Below, in pieces: positions 41,530 through 50,169 of a stretch of DNA of 64,000 nt; within the stretch, counting starts at the first letter, position 1; the number at the start of each line of letters is the position of its first letter. Origin of the DNA: an uncultured Prevotella sp. Its GTDB lineage: Bacteria; Bacteroidota; Bacteroidia; Bacteroidales; Bacteroidaceae. Below the pieces are notes generated by a model, which was not told the origin of the DNA, did no database searches, and saw only the letters and a list, made by a program, of their open reading frames with translations. Location: contig CALCVP010000072.1 of the NCBI GenBank assembly GCA_937907705.1, positions 62,001 to 126,000 on the forward strand, read 5' to 3'. Made by a program: the position numbers and the translations under genes.

Positions 41530-42624
41530 ATGTTAGAAAACAAAAATGACTATTGTGTAATACTTGCTGGAGGCAAGGGCAGACGCCTTTGGCCATGTAG
41601 TAGAGAAGATTGCCCAAAGCAGTTCATTGACTTTTTCTCAACGGGAAGAACGCAAATACAGCAGACCTATGACCGCATGAGCAAATTTATACCTGCCGAA
41701 AAAATATATATATGTACGAACAAGGAGTACACGCATTATGTGGAAGAGCAGTTGCCTGAGGTCAACAAGCAGAATATCTTGAGTGAACCGGTAGCCCGCA
41801 ACACGGCTCCCAGTGTGGCTTGGGCCGCTTACCGCATAGGGCATCTTAACCGTAACGCACGTATGGTGGTGGTGCCGTCAGACCAAGCTGTGTTTAAAGA
41901 GGAAGAGTTTGAGCGCAATGTGCTGGATGGCCTTAACTTTGTTGGCAGCAACAACTGTTTGTTGACAATGGGTGTGAAGCCAACAAGACCTGAACCTGGC
42001 TATGGATACATACAGTTGGGCGAGGAGTCTGCACAGAAAGGGGTATATAAGGTAAAGTCGTTTACAGAGAAACCTGACAGGGATTTTGCCAAGATGTTTA
42101 TGGAAAGCGGAGAGTTTTACTGGAATACCGGTCTGTTCCTTTCCAATGTATTGTATCTTGGCAAGTGCCTGAAAGGAGTGTTCCCGATAGGTGCAGAATG
42201 GTTGGAGAAGGAGCATGCCAACGGTTATAGTATGGAGACAGAGTTGCAGATGATAGAGCAGTGCTTTCCTGCATGTCCTAACTTGTCTATCGACTATGGC
42301 ATTTTGGACAAGAATGAGAATGTCTATGTAATGCAATGCGACTTTGGATGGGCAGATTTGGGTATGTGGCACAGTATCTATGAGAGCATGAGCAGGGCAA
42401 AAGACGACAATGTAGTGATAGCTTCTCATGCTTTGTTGGACAACAGCAAGGGCAATATTGTCAAGCTGCCCGATGACCATATGGGCATCATCAGCGGTCT
42501 TGAGGGTTATATAGTGGCAGAGAAAGGCAATGTGCTGTTGGTTTGCAAGAAAGAAGATTCGTCTGCCTTGATACGAAAATATATCAATGAGGTGCAGGTG
42601 AAGTATGGCGATGAGTTTATATGA
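41530..42624 (+). CDS. manC: Mannose-1-phosphate guanylyltransferase
   Basis: About 364 residues. Makes GDP-mannose, the donor for mannose and the precursor of GDP-fucose, for capsule, LPS or glycoprotein sugars. Seen: the pyrophosphorylase signature VILAGGKGRRLWPCSRE with the catalytic PKQF, the SEPVARNTAPSVAWAA substrate loop, VVPSDQAVF metal-site region, FTEKPD, FYWNTGLFL and CDFGWADLGMW. It lacks the C-terminal isomerase domain of bifunctional enzymes, so a separate ManA is expected. Start at 41530 (MLENKNDYCVILAGG) fits the promoter. Confidence 0.94.
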   Translation: MLENKNDYCVILAGGKGRRLWPCSREDCPKQFIDFFSTGRTQIQQTYDRMSKFIPAEKIYICTNKEYTHYVEEQLPEVNKQNILSEPVARNTAPSVAWAAYRIGHLNRNARMVVVPSDQAVFKEEEFERNVLDGLNFVGSNNCLLTMGVKPTRPEPGYGYIQLGEESAQKGVYKVKSFTEKPDRDFAKMFMESGEFYWNTGLFLSNVLYLGKCLKGVFPIGAEWLEKEHANGYSMETELQMIEQCFPACPNLSIDYGILDKNENVYVMQCDFGWADLGMWHSIYESMSRAKDDNVVIASHALLDNSKGNIVKLPDDHMGIISGLEGYIVAEKGNVLLVCKKEDSSALIRKYINEVQVKYGDEFI

Positions 42625-42645
42625 TGCCTGCAATGAACCTGAGAT

Positions 42646-42711
42646 AACGGCAAAAGAAGAAGCCCACAGTTCCAAAACAGGTTGGTACTGCGGGCTTCTT
42701 CTTTTGCCGTT
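42646..42711. terminator. Bidirectional terminator between manC and the HIT gene
   Basis: A 25-bp stem with a single mismatch (42646-42670 with 42687-42711) around a 16-nt loop, in a convergent gap. Confidence 0.9.
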
Positions 42712-42738
42712 GTTAGCTGGTGGGCTAATGAAAATTAG

Positions 42739-43137
42739 TTACTCGTTGGTATACGCAGTATAAATCTTATTGGCAATGTCTTTAAACTCTTCGCTTGTAA
42801 GCTTCAGCTTTGGATTGGAGAATATCATGTCTTTCTCTGTTTGCATAGGTACCAGATGAATGTGGGCATGAGCTACCTCCAGTCCAAGTACAGCCATGCC
42901 GACCTTTTTGCAGGGGAAGGCCTTCTTGATGGCTATGGCTACCTTCTTGGCAAACACGATCATCTCTGCCAATTCATCGTCGCTCATGTCAAAGATATAG
43001 TCAACCTCACGGCGTGGAATGACCAAGGTGTGGCCTTTCATAAGCGGATTAATGTCGAGGAAAGCATAGAACTTGTCGTTCTCTGCACATTTATAGCTGG
43101 GTATTTCGCCAGCGGCAATCTTTGAAAAAATGTCCAT
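42739..43137 (-). CDS. HIT family protein (HinT-like nucleotide hydrolase)
   Basis: A 132-residue histidine-triad protein. The active site is HAHIHLVPM and the N-terminal fold has FSKIAAGEIPSYK and the Cys-free ALDINP-like FLDINPLMKGHTLVIPRR, as in HinT, which cleaves purine nucleoside phosphoramidates and acyl-adenylates. It follows greA in the same direction with a hairpin between them, so it may be expressed by read-through; no separate promoter was seen. Confidence 0.93.
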   Translation of the reverse strand: MDIFSKIAAGEIPSYKCAENDKFYAFLDINPLMKGHTLVIPRREVDYIFDMSDDELAEMIVFAKKVAIAIKKAFPCKKVGMAVLGLEVAHAHIHLVPMQTEKDMIFSNPKLKLTSEEFKDIANKIYTAYTNE

Positions 43138-43360
43138 AGTTAATATCTTTTTTAAGGGTTTGAACTGTTGTTGAAATTGATAACTTTGAAAGTATCAGTG
43201 TTGCAGGTGTGTGAAAGGAGTGGCATGTCGGAGCTGTTCTTGTCAACTGCCTTTTGAACACCTGTTTATGTAATAACTATTATGTGCATGACAGTCAGTG
43301 TGGCGTGGCTTGTTCAAGTTTGCACTGCTGCAAGTAGATGGGTCGAAATAACGCATATAT

Positions 43361-43422
43361 ACAAGTAAAGGAGTTGCCTTTTGAGGTTGTTCAGGTCTCA
43401 AGAGGACAGCTCCTTTACTTGT
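43361..43422 (-). terminator. greA terminator or greA-HIT intergenic hairpin
   Basis: An outer 13-bp perfect stem (43361-43373 with 43410-43422) and an inner CCTTTTGAG/CTCAAGAGG stem form a long hairpin directly after the greA stop. Confidence 0.8.
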
Positions 43423-43427
43423 ATTGG

Positions 43428-43895
43428 TTATTCAACGCTGATTTTGTCGATACGCAGATTGATGATACCGCGTGGTATTTTGATTTCTGCTATGTCGCCT
43501 ACCTTCTTGTTCAGCAGGCCTTGTGCGATAGGAGTTTTGATTGAAATCTTTCCTTCGCGAAGGTTAGCTTCGCTTTCGCTGACGATGGTATAGGTCATTT
43601 TGGCCTTGTTTGCCATGTTGGTCATCTCTACTTTAGAGAGGATTTGCACCGTATCAGTGCTCAAGCGAGACACGTCAACAATCTTAGCTTCAGCAATAGC
43701 TTGCTTGAGTTTGTTGATTTTGTCTTCCAAATGAGCTTGGTTCTCCTTGGCAGCATCGTATTCAGAGTTCTCGCTCAGGTCTCCTTTGTCTGCGGCTTCT
43801 GCAATCGCTGCAGATGCTTTAGGTCGTTCTACACTTTCCAAACGTTTCAGTTCAGCTACCATCTTGTCGTAGCCATCTTGTGACATGTAAGCCAT
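43428..43895 (-). CDS. greA: Transcription elongation factor GreA
   Basis: 155 residues with the full GreA plan: N-terminal antiparallel coiled coil with the acidic tip (EAADKGDLSENSEYDAAKENQ) that enters the RNA polymerase secondary channel to stimulate cleavage of backtracked RNA, and the FKBP-like C-terminal domain (TYTIVSESEANLREGKISIKTPIAQGLLNKKVGD). Its likely promoter lies 120-150 bp upstream, and a perfect 19-bp hairpin sits between promoter and gene, suggesting leader control. Confidence 0.96.
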   Translation of the reverse strand: MAYMSQDGYDKMVAELKRLESVERPKASAAIAEAADKGDLSENSEYDAAKENQAHLEDKINKLKQAIAEAKIVDVSRLSTDTVQILSKVEMTNMANKAKMTYTIVSESEANLREGKISIKTPIAQGLLNKKVGDIAEIKIPRGIINLRIDKISVE

Positions 43896-43935
43896 AATAG
43901 TAAGTTTTTATTAGTTATTGTTTAGCGGAATGACA

Positions 43936-43980
43936 AAACTAAGGATACCGACATCAGCATAATGTCGGTATCCTTAGTTT
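43936..43980 (-). promoter_or_regulatory. Terminator-like hairpin in the greA leader
   Basis: A perfect 19-bp stem (43936-43954 with 43962-43980) with a 7-nt loop, downstream of the likely greA promoter and 41 bp before the start codon. In the greA direction the stem ends in TTT and one further T follows, a short U-tract that would give only partial termination. Confidence 0.7.
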
Positions 43981-44014
43981 CTTTCCCTTATGTCATTTCA
44001 TTAATATCTGGCTG

Positions 44015-44045
44015 CAAAGATAGTGAATTAAAAACAGACGGCAAA
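44015..44045 (-). promoter_or_regulatory. greA promoter
   Basis: On the minus strand, TTTG (44042-44045), a 19-bp spacer and TATCTTTG (44015-44022). The implied leader is about 115 nt and includes the hairpin. Confidence 0.75.
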
Positions 44046-44202
44046 ATTATTTTCCTTTTATTTTATACCTTGGAGTTGCCGAAGCGTATCTATATATCTT
44101 GTTCTTTTTCAGCAAGTTTGGCACATAGACAGTGGCTTGAAGAAAGTCTGGAAAACACGCTTGAAAGGCTGTTGTTTTATAAAAAAGAGCGACATAATGC
44201 CG

Positions 44203-44226
44203 AATCAGCCAAATATTTGGCTGATT
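44203..44226 (+). terminator. Orphan rightward terminator
   Basis: A 12-bp perfect palindrome (AATCAGCCAAAT/ATTTGGCTGATT) followed by TTTTG on the plus strand. No gene ends upstream on this strand, so it may end a small RNA or antisense transcript. Confidence 0.55.
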
Positions 44227-44362
44227 TTTGCGCAAAAAGCATCTTGTTTAAGCATTATTTCGTAATTTTGCAAAGATGAAAGAGATGTTTCGCAAGCGCG
44301 CAAACAGCAGATTGCTGCGTTCTCTGACATGTTTAACATTAGAAATCAATAAATTGTAAATT

Positions 44363-45655
44363 ATGTTATCGCTTGAAGAACAAGAGGCCATTATCAAGCT
44401 TATCAAGCAGCAGGTAGTGCCCGCTATTGGTTGTACGGAGCCAATGGCAGTAGCCCTTTGTGTGGCAAAAGCGCGAGAAGTATTGGGCACATTGCCCGAA
44501 CGTATAGAGATAAAGCTTAGCGCTAATATGCTTAAAAACGCTATGGGAGTAGGCATTCCGGGCACAGGCATGATAGGTTTGCCCATTGCTGTGTCGTTAG
44601 GAGCACTGATAGGCCGTTCTGAGTTGCAGCTGGAAGTGCTGAAAGATTGCAACAGACAGGCTGTGGAACAAGGCAAGCAATACATGGCGGGCAATCATAT
44701 TGATATAAAGTTAGACGAAAATGCTCCGGACAAGTTATATATAAAGGTAACATGCAAGGGAGAAGGGCATCAGTCAGAAGCCGTCATTCAGGGCTCTCAC
44801 ACACATTTTGTACTTGTCAGGAAAGATGCTGAGGTACTGCTGCAAGAGCAGCATTGTGCGGAAATTGAGCAGCAGGCAAAGCCAGCGGTGATGCTGACCC
44901 TGAAGAAAGTGTATGACTTTGCCACTACTACTGATGTCGAAGACCTGCGCTTTATCCTTGAAGCCAAGCGCTTGAATGAAGCCGCTTCGCACCAAGGCCT
45001 GAAAGAAAACTATGGCCATGAGTTGGGAAAGACCATGTGCAGCCCATTGGGTAAAGGCATCATGGGCGACAGCATCTTCTCCAAAATACTGTCTGCCACC
45101 AGCTGTGCGTGTGATGCCCGTATGGCTGGAGCTATGGTTCCGGTAATGAGTAACAGCGGTAGCGGCAATCAAGGCATCTGCACCACGATGCCGGTAGTGG
45201 TGTTTGCAGAAGAAAACCACAATACTGAGGAAGAGACGATACGTGCTTTGATTATCAGCAATCTTACCGCTATCTATATCAAGCAGTACTTGGGATCGCT
45301 GTCAGCACTGTGCGGTTGTGTAGTAGCCAGTACAGGCAGCAGTTGCGGCATTACCTATCTGATGGGTGGTAACTATGAGCAACTGTCGTTTGCGGTAAAG
45401 AATATGATAGCCAATCTAACGGGAATGATTTGCGACGGTGCCAAGCCCAGTTGTGCATTAAAGCTTACCACAGGTGTAAGCACTGCGGTGATGAGTGCCA
45501 TGTTGGCCATGATGAATCGCCATGTTACCTCGTCAGAAGGCATTATAGAAGACGATGTAGACAAGAGCATCCACAATCTTACGGATATAGGTCGGAACGG
45601 TATGGACGATACAGACCGCTATGTGCTCAACATTATGACACATAAAAACCAGTAA
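44363..45655 (+). CDS. L-cysteine desulfidase family protein (CyuA/UPF0597)
   Basis: A 430-residue Fe-S enzyme related to the alpha subunit of iron-dependent serine dehydratase; family members break L-cysteine down to pyruvate, ammonia and sulfide. Seen: IGCTEPMAVALCVAKA near the N-terminus with the cluster-type Cys, KNAMGVGIPGTGMIGLPIA, SNSGSGNQGICTTMPVVVF, the SLSALCGCVVASTGSSCGI Cys group and ICDGAKPSCALKL, which together supply the cluster ligands. No dedicated cysteine transporter or regulator is beside it. DsbD follows 129 bp downstream in the same direction. Confidence 0.9.
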   Translation: MLSLEEQEAIIKLIKQQVVPAIGCTEPMAVALCVAKAREVLGTLPERIEIKLSANMLKNAMGVGIPGTGMIGLPIAVSLGALIGRSELQLEVLKDCNRQAVEQGKQYMAGNHIDIKLDENAPDKLYIKVTCKGEGHQSEAVIQGSHTHFVLVRKDAEVLLQEQHCAEIEQQAKPAVMLTLKKVYDFATTTDVEDLRFILEAKRLNEAASHQGLKENYGHELGKTMCSPLGKGIMGDSIFSKILSATSCACDARMAGAMVPVMSNSGSGNQGICTTMPVVVFAEENHNTEEETIRALIISNLTAIYIKQYLGSLSALCGCVVASTGSSCGITYLMGGNYEQLSFAVKNMIANLTGMICDGAKPSCALKLTTGVSTAVMSAMLAMMNRHVTSSEGIIEDDVDKSIHNLTDIGRNGMDDTDRYVLNIMTHKNQ

Positions 45656-45784
45656 TTCCTTGCTCTTTCATGTTATTGTAAACCTTTTATGGGGTGCTTG
45701 CAGTTGCCTGCCTTGCAGTGCAAGCGGTGCTGTTGCTTCTTGATAAAAGGCATGTTCAGATGAAAATAATAACTAAAAATAATT

Positions 45785-47812
45785 ATGTTTAAGTATTTAA
45801 GAACCACAATTCTTACGATGCTGTTGGCTGTGTTTGCCATAGCGGCATCGGCACAAGGCGATATGCCTGTTCACTTCAAGGTGACCAAGAAGCAAGTTTC
45901 GCCCACCGAACTCGATGTAATATTCACTGCCAAGATTGCCAATGGCTGGCATGTGTATTCAACAGGGCTGCCCGCTGACGGTCCTGTATCAGCTACACTG
46001 ACCACCGAAAAGAGCGAAGGCGCAAAGGCCGCGGGCCGTTTGACTCCACGCGGCAAGGAAATCAAGCAGCATGATAACGTGTTTGGCATGACGCTTCGCT
46101 ACTTTGAGCATAGCGTATCGTTTGTTCAGAAGTATAAGATTACAGGCAAGACCTACCGTGTAAAAGGCTATCTGGAGTTCGGTGCTTGTAATGATGAAAA
46201 CTGCATGCCGCCTACTCAGGTAGAGTTTGACTATAAAGGCGAGGGCCCGGCAGATGCACCGGATGCCGTAGACGAGACCGCTGCCGACACTGCTGCTACC
46301 GCTTTGGCTGCTTCTTCAGACAGTATCAAAGGCGACAGTATAGCTGCCGACACTACCACAGTAGTGGCTCAGGGCGACCTTTGGAAGCCAGTGATAGATC
46401 AGCTCAAGGCCTTTGACTCAGGCGCAGACACCGCTCATCACTCCCTTTTCTACATTCTTATTATGGGCTTTGTGGGTGGTTTGCTCGCTGTTATGATGCC
46501 TTGTATCTGGCCTATCATACCTATGACAGTCAGCTTCTTCCTCAAACGCAATAAGGATAAGGCAAAAGGCATACGTGATGCCATCACTTATGGCATCTCC
46601 ATTATTGTAATCTATTTGGCACTTGGACTGATTATTACTGCTATTTCGGGCGGTAACGGACTCAACAGCTTGTCTACCAATGCCGTGTTCAACATCTTCT
46701 TGTTTGTGCTGTTGGTAGTGTTTGCCGTGTCATTCTTTGGATGGTTTGAGTTAGAGTTGCCTGCCAAGTGGACCAACTCCATTGACAACAAGGCCTCTGC
46801 CACCAGCGGTCTTATCTCAATCTTCCTCATGGCCTTCACCCTTGTATTGGTATCATTCTCTTGTACGGCACCAATCATCGGCTTGTTGCTGGCAGAGGTA
46901 TCCACCACCAATAGCTATGCAGCTCCTGCTGTGGGCATGTTTGGCTTTGCTTTGGCTTTAGCTTTGCCTTTCTCGCTGTTTGCCATGTTCCCTACTTGGC
47001 TCAAGCAGGCACCTAAGTCAGGCTCTTGGATGAATACCATCAAGGTATGTTTAGGTTTTGTAGAGTTGGCTTTCTCGCTCAAGTTCCTGTCAGTGGCAGA
47101 CTTGGCTTATGGCTGGCATCTGCTTGACCGCGAGACATTCTTGGCTTTGTGGATAGCTATCTTCTTCCTGTTAGGTCTCTATCTGATAGGAAAACTGAAG
47201 TTCCAGAGCGATGCCATGAGCGATGATGGCAAGCCAATGCCGGTAGCTTGTGTCATGTTAGGCTTGGTATCATTTGCCTTTGCCATCTATATGGTACCTG
47301 GTTTGTGGGGTGCTCCATGTAAAGCTGTCAGTGCTTTTGCACCGCCTATCAACACACAAGACTTTAATCTCAGCACTAAAGAGGTGCATCCGCAATTCAC
47401 CAACTATGAAGAAGGTATGGCTGCTGCTGCTGCTGCCGGCAAACCAGTGCTGATAGACTTTACCGGTTATGGCTGTGTTAACTGCCGCAAGATGGAAGCT
47501 GCCGTGTGGGCAGATCCTCAGGTAAGTGATGTATTGACCAAAGATTACGTGCTCATTTCGCTTTATGTTGACGACAAGCAACCTTTGGCCAAGCCTATTG
47601 AGGTAACAGTAAACGGACAGAAGCGCACACTTCGTACCGTGGGCGACAAGTGGAGCTACTTGCAGCAGAGCAAGTTTGGCGCTTTGGCTCAGCCATTCTA
47701 TGTGGCTGTAGACCCACAGGGCAATCCGCTTACTGGTTCATTCAGCTATAAAGAGGATGTGCAGGCTTATCTTGACTTCCTCAACAAAGGTCTTGATAAT
47801 TTTAAGAAGTAA
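45785..47812 (+). CDS. Thiol:disulfide interchange protein, DsbD family
   Basis: A 675-residue inner-membrane electron carrier passing reducing power from cytosolic thioredoxin to the periplasm. Signal peptide, then the DsbD-alpha Ig-like domain (about 25-155) with GACNDENCMPPTQVEF carrying its redox Cys pair, a Ser/Asp/Ala linker, an eight-helix transmembrane domain with Cys in AVMMPCIWPIIPMT and FSCTAPIIGLLLAE, and a C-terminal thioredoxin domain with FTGYGCVNCRKMEAAVW. The CVNC active site differs from the CVAC of E. coli DsbD but keeps the Cys pair. Heavy need for periplasmic thiol chemistry is consistent with the many exported proteins here. Confidence 0.93.
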   Translation: MFKYLRTTILTMLLAVFAIAASAQGDMPVHFKVTKKQVSPTELDVIFTAKIANGWHVYSTGLPADGPVSATLTTEKSEGAKAAGRLTPRGKEIKQHDNVFGMTLRYFEHSVSFVQKYKITGKTYRVKGYLEFGACNDENCMPPTQVEFDYKGEGPADAPDAVDETAADTAATALAASSDSIKGDSIAADTTTVVAQGDLWKPVIDQLKAFDSGADTAHHSLFYILIMGFVGGLLAVMMPCIWPIIPMTVSFFLKRNKDKAKGIRDAITYGISIIVIYLALGLIITAISGGNGLNSLSTNAVFNIFLFVLLVVFAVSFFGWFELELPAKWTNSIDNKASATSGLISIFLMAFTLVLVSFSCTAPIIGLLLAEVSTTNSYAAPAVGMFGFALALALPFSLFAMFPTWLKQAPKSGSWMNTIKVCLGFVELAFSLKFLSVADLAYGWHLLDRETFLALWIAIFFLLGLYLIGKLKFQSDAMSDDGKPMPVACVMLGLVSFAFAIYMVPGLWGAPCKAVSAFAPPINTQDFNLSTKEVHPQFTNYEEGMAAAAAAGKPVLIDFTGYGCVNCRKMEAAVWADPQVSDVLTKDYVLISLYVDDKQPLAKPIEVTVNGQKRTLRTVGDKWSYLQQSKFGALAQPFYVAVDPQGNPLTGSFSYKEDVQAYLDFLNKGLDNFKK

Positions 47813-47820
47813 TGTAAAAC

Positions 47821-47904
47821 AGGTGTTCCAAGGCTGTTAGAATGGGCTTAGAACACCTTTCGAAGCTGATACAACAGGCATCAAGCATTATTGTTTGATG
47901 CCTG
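47821..47904 (+). terminator. Double hairpin terminator of dsbD
   Basis: The first hairpin has an 8-bp stem (47821-47828 with 47851-47858); the second a 10-bp stem (47875-47884 with 47895-47904) followed by CTTTTCTTTC, a good U-tract. Confidence 0.75.
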
Positions 47905-48046
47905 CTTTTCTTTCTATCGGTATGAAAAGCCCTTGCCAAGTATACTTGCAAGTAACTGCTGACAAGTGGTTCTTAGGGGCAATATAAAAGTATCTATGGG
48001 CTAACAAAAGTAAAGAAACAGCTTGATGCAGACGGTTTTTGATACT

Positions 48047-48105
48047 CATAGGAAAGGGGTTGGCCAATAACAACAATGCTGTTATTGACCAACCCTTTTC
48101 CTATG
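48047..48105. terminator. Terminator of the TonB/DUF4876/DUF6850/FMN operon
   Basis: A 26-bp stem with two mismatches (48047-48072 with 48080-48105) and a 7-nt loop, 33 bp after the FMN-binding gene. It also blocks rightward read-through from dsbD. Confidence 0.9.
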
Positions 48106-48137
48106 AAATAATATTTCGCCTTGTGGGCTATGCTGCT

Positions 48138-48551
48138 TTACTTGTATTTCTGATAATACTTCACCGCAGCCTTCACATTAGCCTTTACCGCACGGCTGGA
48201 GTAAGTGGCTCCGCTAACGCCATCTACATCAGTAGTGGCAGCCTTTTTCACCGTCATGCCATGCCATTGACCGAGCAAAGCACTCTTTACACGGGCAAAA
48301 AACTTTGGCGTTTCATGATTGTCCAATGGTTCAACCTTTACCACTTTATTGTTCTTTATGTAGACCTGCAATGGAGTTGGACCGCCAAATCCCTTCACGT
48401 TGGCACATAATGTGGTGGTGTTTACTATGTAAGTGCCGTCAGCCTGATGTGTCATCACACCATTGTTGCGGCCTTTTGCTGTGCCTATTGTTGCCGTAAA
48501 CAGTGTTAAAGCTACGGCAGCAGTAGCTAAAATAGTGTGTTTGTTGCTCAT
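48138..48551 (-). CDS. Exported FMN-binding domain protein (covalent flavin carrier)
   Basis: 137 residues: a signal peptide (MSNKHTILATAAVALTLFTA), then one FMN-binding domain of the NqrC/RnfG type. The flavinylation motif DGVSGATYSS is intact; Thr is the residue to which ApbE-type transferases attach FMN. PLQVYIKNNKVVKVEPLDNHETPKF fits the domain's N-terminal half but is quoted here only in part. It is the last gene of the unit with a TonB receptor, DUF4876 lipoprotein and DUF6850 barrel, which points to a periplasmic one-electron carrier for that system. No apbE gene is in the window. Confidence 0.9.
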   Translation of the reverse strand: MSNKHTILATAAVALTLFTATIGTAKGRNNGVMTHQADGTYIVNTTTLCANVKGFGGPTPLQVYIKNNKVVKVEPLDNHETPKFFARVKSALLGQWHGMTVKKAATTDVDGVSGATYSSRAVKANVKAAVKYYQKYK

Positions 48552-48637
48552 ATTTTATATTTGCTTTTATATATAACGTAAATGTTTGTTTTTCATTGTG
48601 TATATATGCTGTTTGGTAATTTACTTATACACAATCC

Positions 48638-50131
48638 TTAAATCGTTACTCCTATGGCCATTGCCAGTTGCTGGCGGTGCTGCCCTATTGTCCAAGTGGT
48701 GTATTGGAGGCGAGCTTCTATAAACAGTGTTGATACGGTGTGGCGCATCAGCCAGTCGTATCTGCCACACAGTGTGGCTGTATTTTTGCAGGCAGTGGCC
48801 ATGTGATAGTTGTTGTAAAGCGTGGCTAACTGCTTGTCAAACAGTTCCGGCTCGTTGATAATCAGTTGCTTCTGCATGTTTTGTGTCCAGGTATCAGTTA
48901 GCTGTATTGTGGCAATAGAGTGTCTGCCGTGGTGCAATACTTGCAGATTGACGGCTGGTATCAGACTGGTGAAGGATAGCTGTCTCTGTGGTGAAGCATA
49001 ACTTTGGTCGTGCTTCAGCAGAGATATAGAGGGGCATAATGCCAGTTGCCATTTGCTGTTGAGGCTCCACTCTTGTGCAGCTTTCAGTTGTGTGGCAAGG
49101 GTGGTGGCCTTAAACGGTTTGGATGTGGCTATCTGTTGATAGTTGTGTACACCATCGTCATAGAAGCGTTCCATGCCGGTTCTGTTGGTATAGTATGCCG
49201 ACAAACTGATGTATCTATCCCTTTGGTGCCATGCTATCTGTGCGTTGTGGCTCCATTCGTAGATATCGTTGACAGGTGCATTGTTGAGATTGTTCATCTG
49301 TTTTTGCAGGTGCATGTGCTGTGTGCCCGCCTGTATCTCCATGCCTCTTGTCTGCAAGGTATGGAGAGTGATGCCTCCTCCCCATGTGTTGCCTGTGTAG
49401 TAGGCATCTCCCAAGGTGCCGGCAAAACGGTGGTAGTGGGTGCCGAGCCCCGTCATTTGGTATAACATCACGGTGCCATAAGGATTCATGAAGGCGATGT
49501 TTTGCTCTTGTGCATAGTGCTGCCAATGCAGATAGCCCCCTACTTGGTAGCGGTTGGTTACTTGCCGGGCTGTTCCGATGCAGAAGTCCACCTGTGTGCT
49601 GTTGTCTTTAGGGCGTGGGTCAATGTCTCTGTAATCCATTGCCGAGCTGTAAGATGCCTCTATGCCATAGGCCCATTTGCCTTTGTTGCCGGCATAGCCG
49701 AGATTGAAGAGATAGGCTTCTTGCTCCATCTTTCCGCCCACGGTGTCGGCTGTTACATAGGGATACACTTTCAGAAAGTCGGCAGTCTCGTTCCAGCATA
49801 CGTCGGTAGTGTGTCTTCTGCGATAGCTGGCATTGCCCCATACAGCATCGTGTTTGTCCAAGGGCTGGTAGGACAATGCCTGAAAGCTTCCCTGATACCT
49901 GTCTTTGCCCAACTGTGCCACAGGAGCTTGACTACTGGTCTCAGTGTGATAGGCTACCGAAGCCTCGGAAAACGATGCCGGATACCGTTGTGCCATGAGC
50001 GCAGGGTTGCGGTAAACCTGCCAGTTGGGGTTGGCAGTGGGCGATAACCTCTGAAGCAGTGCTTCTGTCTGTGCACAGGCAGGAAGCACTGCCAACATAA
50101 GCATGATAGCCAAGAGTGAGTTTCTTTGCAT
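48638..50131 (-). CDS. DUF6850-type outer-membrane beta-barrel protein
   Basis: 497 residues with a signal peptide (MQRNSLLAIMLMLAVLPACA) followed by alternating aromatic-rich strands throughout (WGNASYRRRHTTDV, YGIEASYSSAMDYRD, YQVGGYLHWQHYA, YISLSAYYTNRTGMERF) and the last strand HRQQLAMAIGVTI. The opening LQRLSPTANPNWQVYRNPALMAQRYP matches the DUF6850 family as I recall it. It contains many His residues (for example GTHYHRFAG, QHMHLQ), which could bind metal or heme, though this is inference. Gap of 38 bp to the upstream DUF4876 gene. Confidence 0.78.
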   Translation of the reverse strand: MQRNSLLAIMLMLAVLPACAQTEALLQRLSPTANPNWQVYRNPALMAQRYPASFSEASVAYHTETSSQAPVAQLGKDRYQGSFQALSYQPLDKHDAVWGNASYRRRHTTDVCWNETADFLKVYPYVTADTVGGKMEQEAYLFNLGYAGNKGKWAYGIEASYSSAMDYRDIDPRPKDNSTQVDFCIGTARQVTNRYQVGGYLHWQHYAQEQNIAFMNPYGTVMLYQMTGLGTHYHRFAGTLGDAYYTGNTWGGGITLHTLQTRGMEIQAGTQHMHLQKQMNNLNNAPVNDIYEWSHNAQIAWHQRDRYISLSAYYTNRTGMERFYDDGVHNYQQIATSKPFKATTLATQLKAAQEWSLNSKWQLALCPSISLLKHDQSYASPQRQLSFTSLIPAVNLQVLHHGRHSIATIQLTDTWTQNMQKQLIINEPELFDKQLATLYNNYHMATACKNTATLCGRYDWLMRHTVSTLFIEARLQYTTWTIGQHRQQLAMAIGVTI

Positions 50132-50169
50132 GTTGTTAGACCACTTTAGGTAATGGTGGCAGTCTCTGG

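Larger units (their letters stand above)
43896..44362. other. 467-bp divergent gap between greA and cyuA
   Basis: Contains the greA leader hairpin, the greA promoter, an isolated rightward terminator (44203-44226) and a TAATTTTG element (44263-44270) that may drive the desulfidase gene. No protein-coding gene supported. Confidence 0.55.

Noticed and set aside
43160..43189. Plus-strand promoter-like TAACTTTG in the HIT-greA gap
   Set aside because: The spacer to the nearest TTTG is 18 bp and no plus-strand gene follows; greA and HIT are on the other strand.
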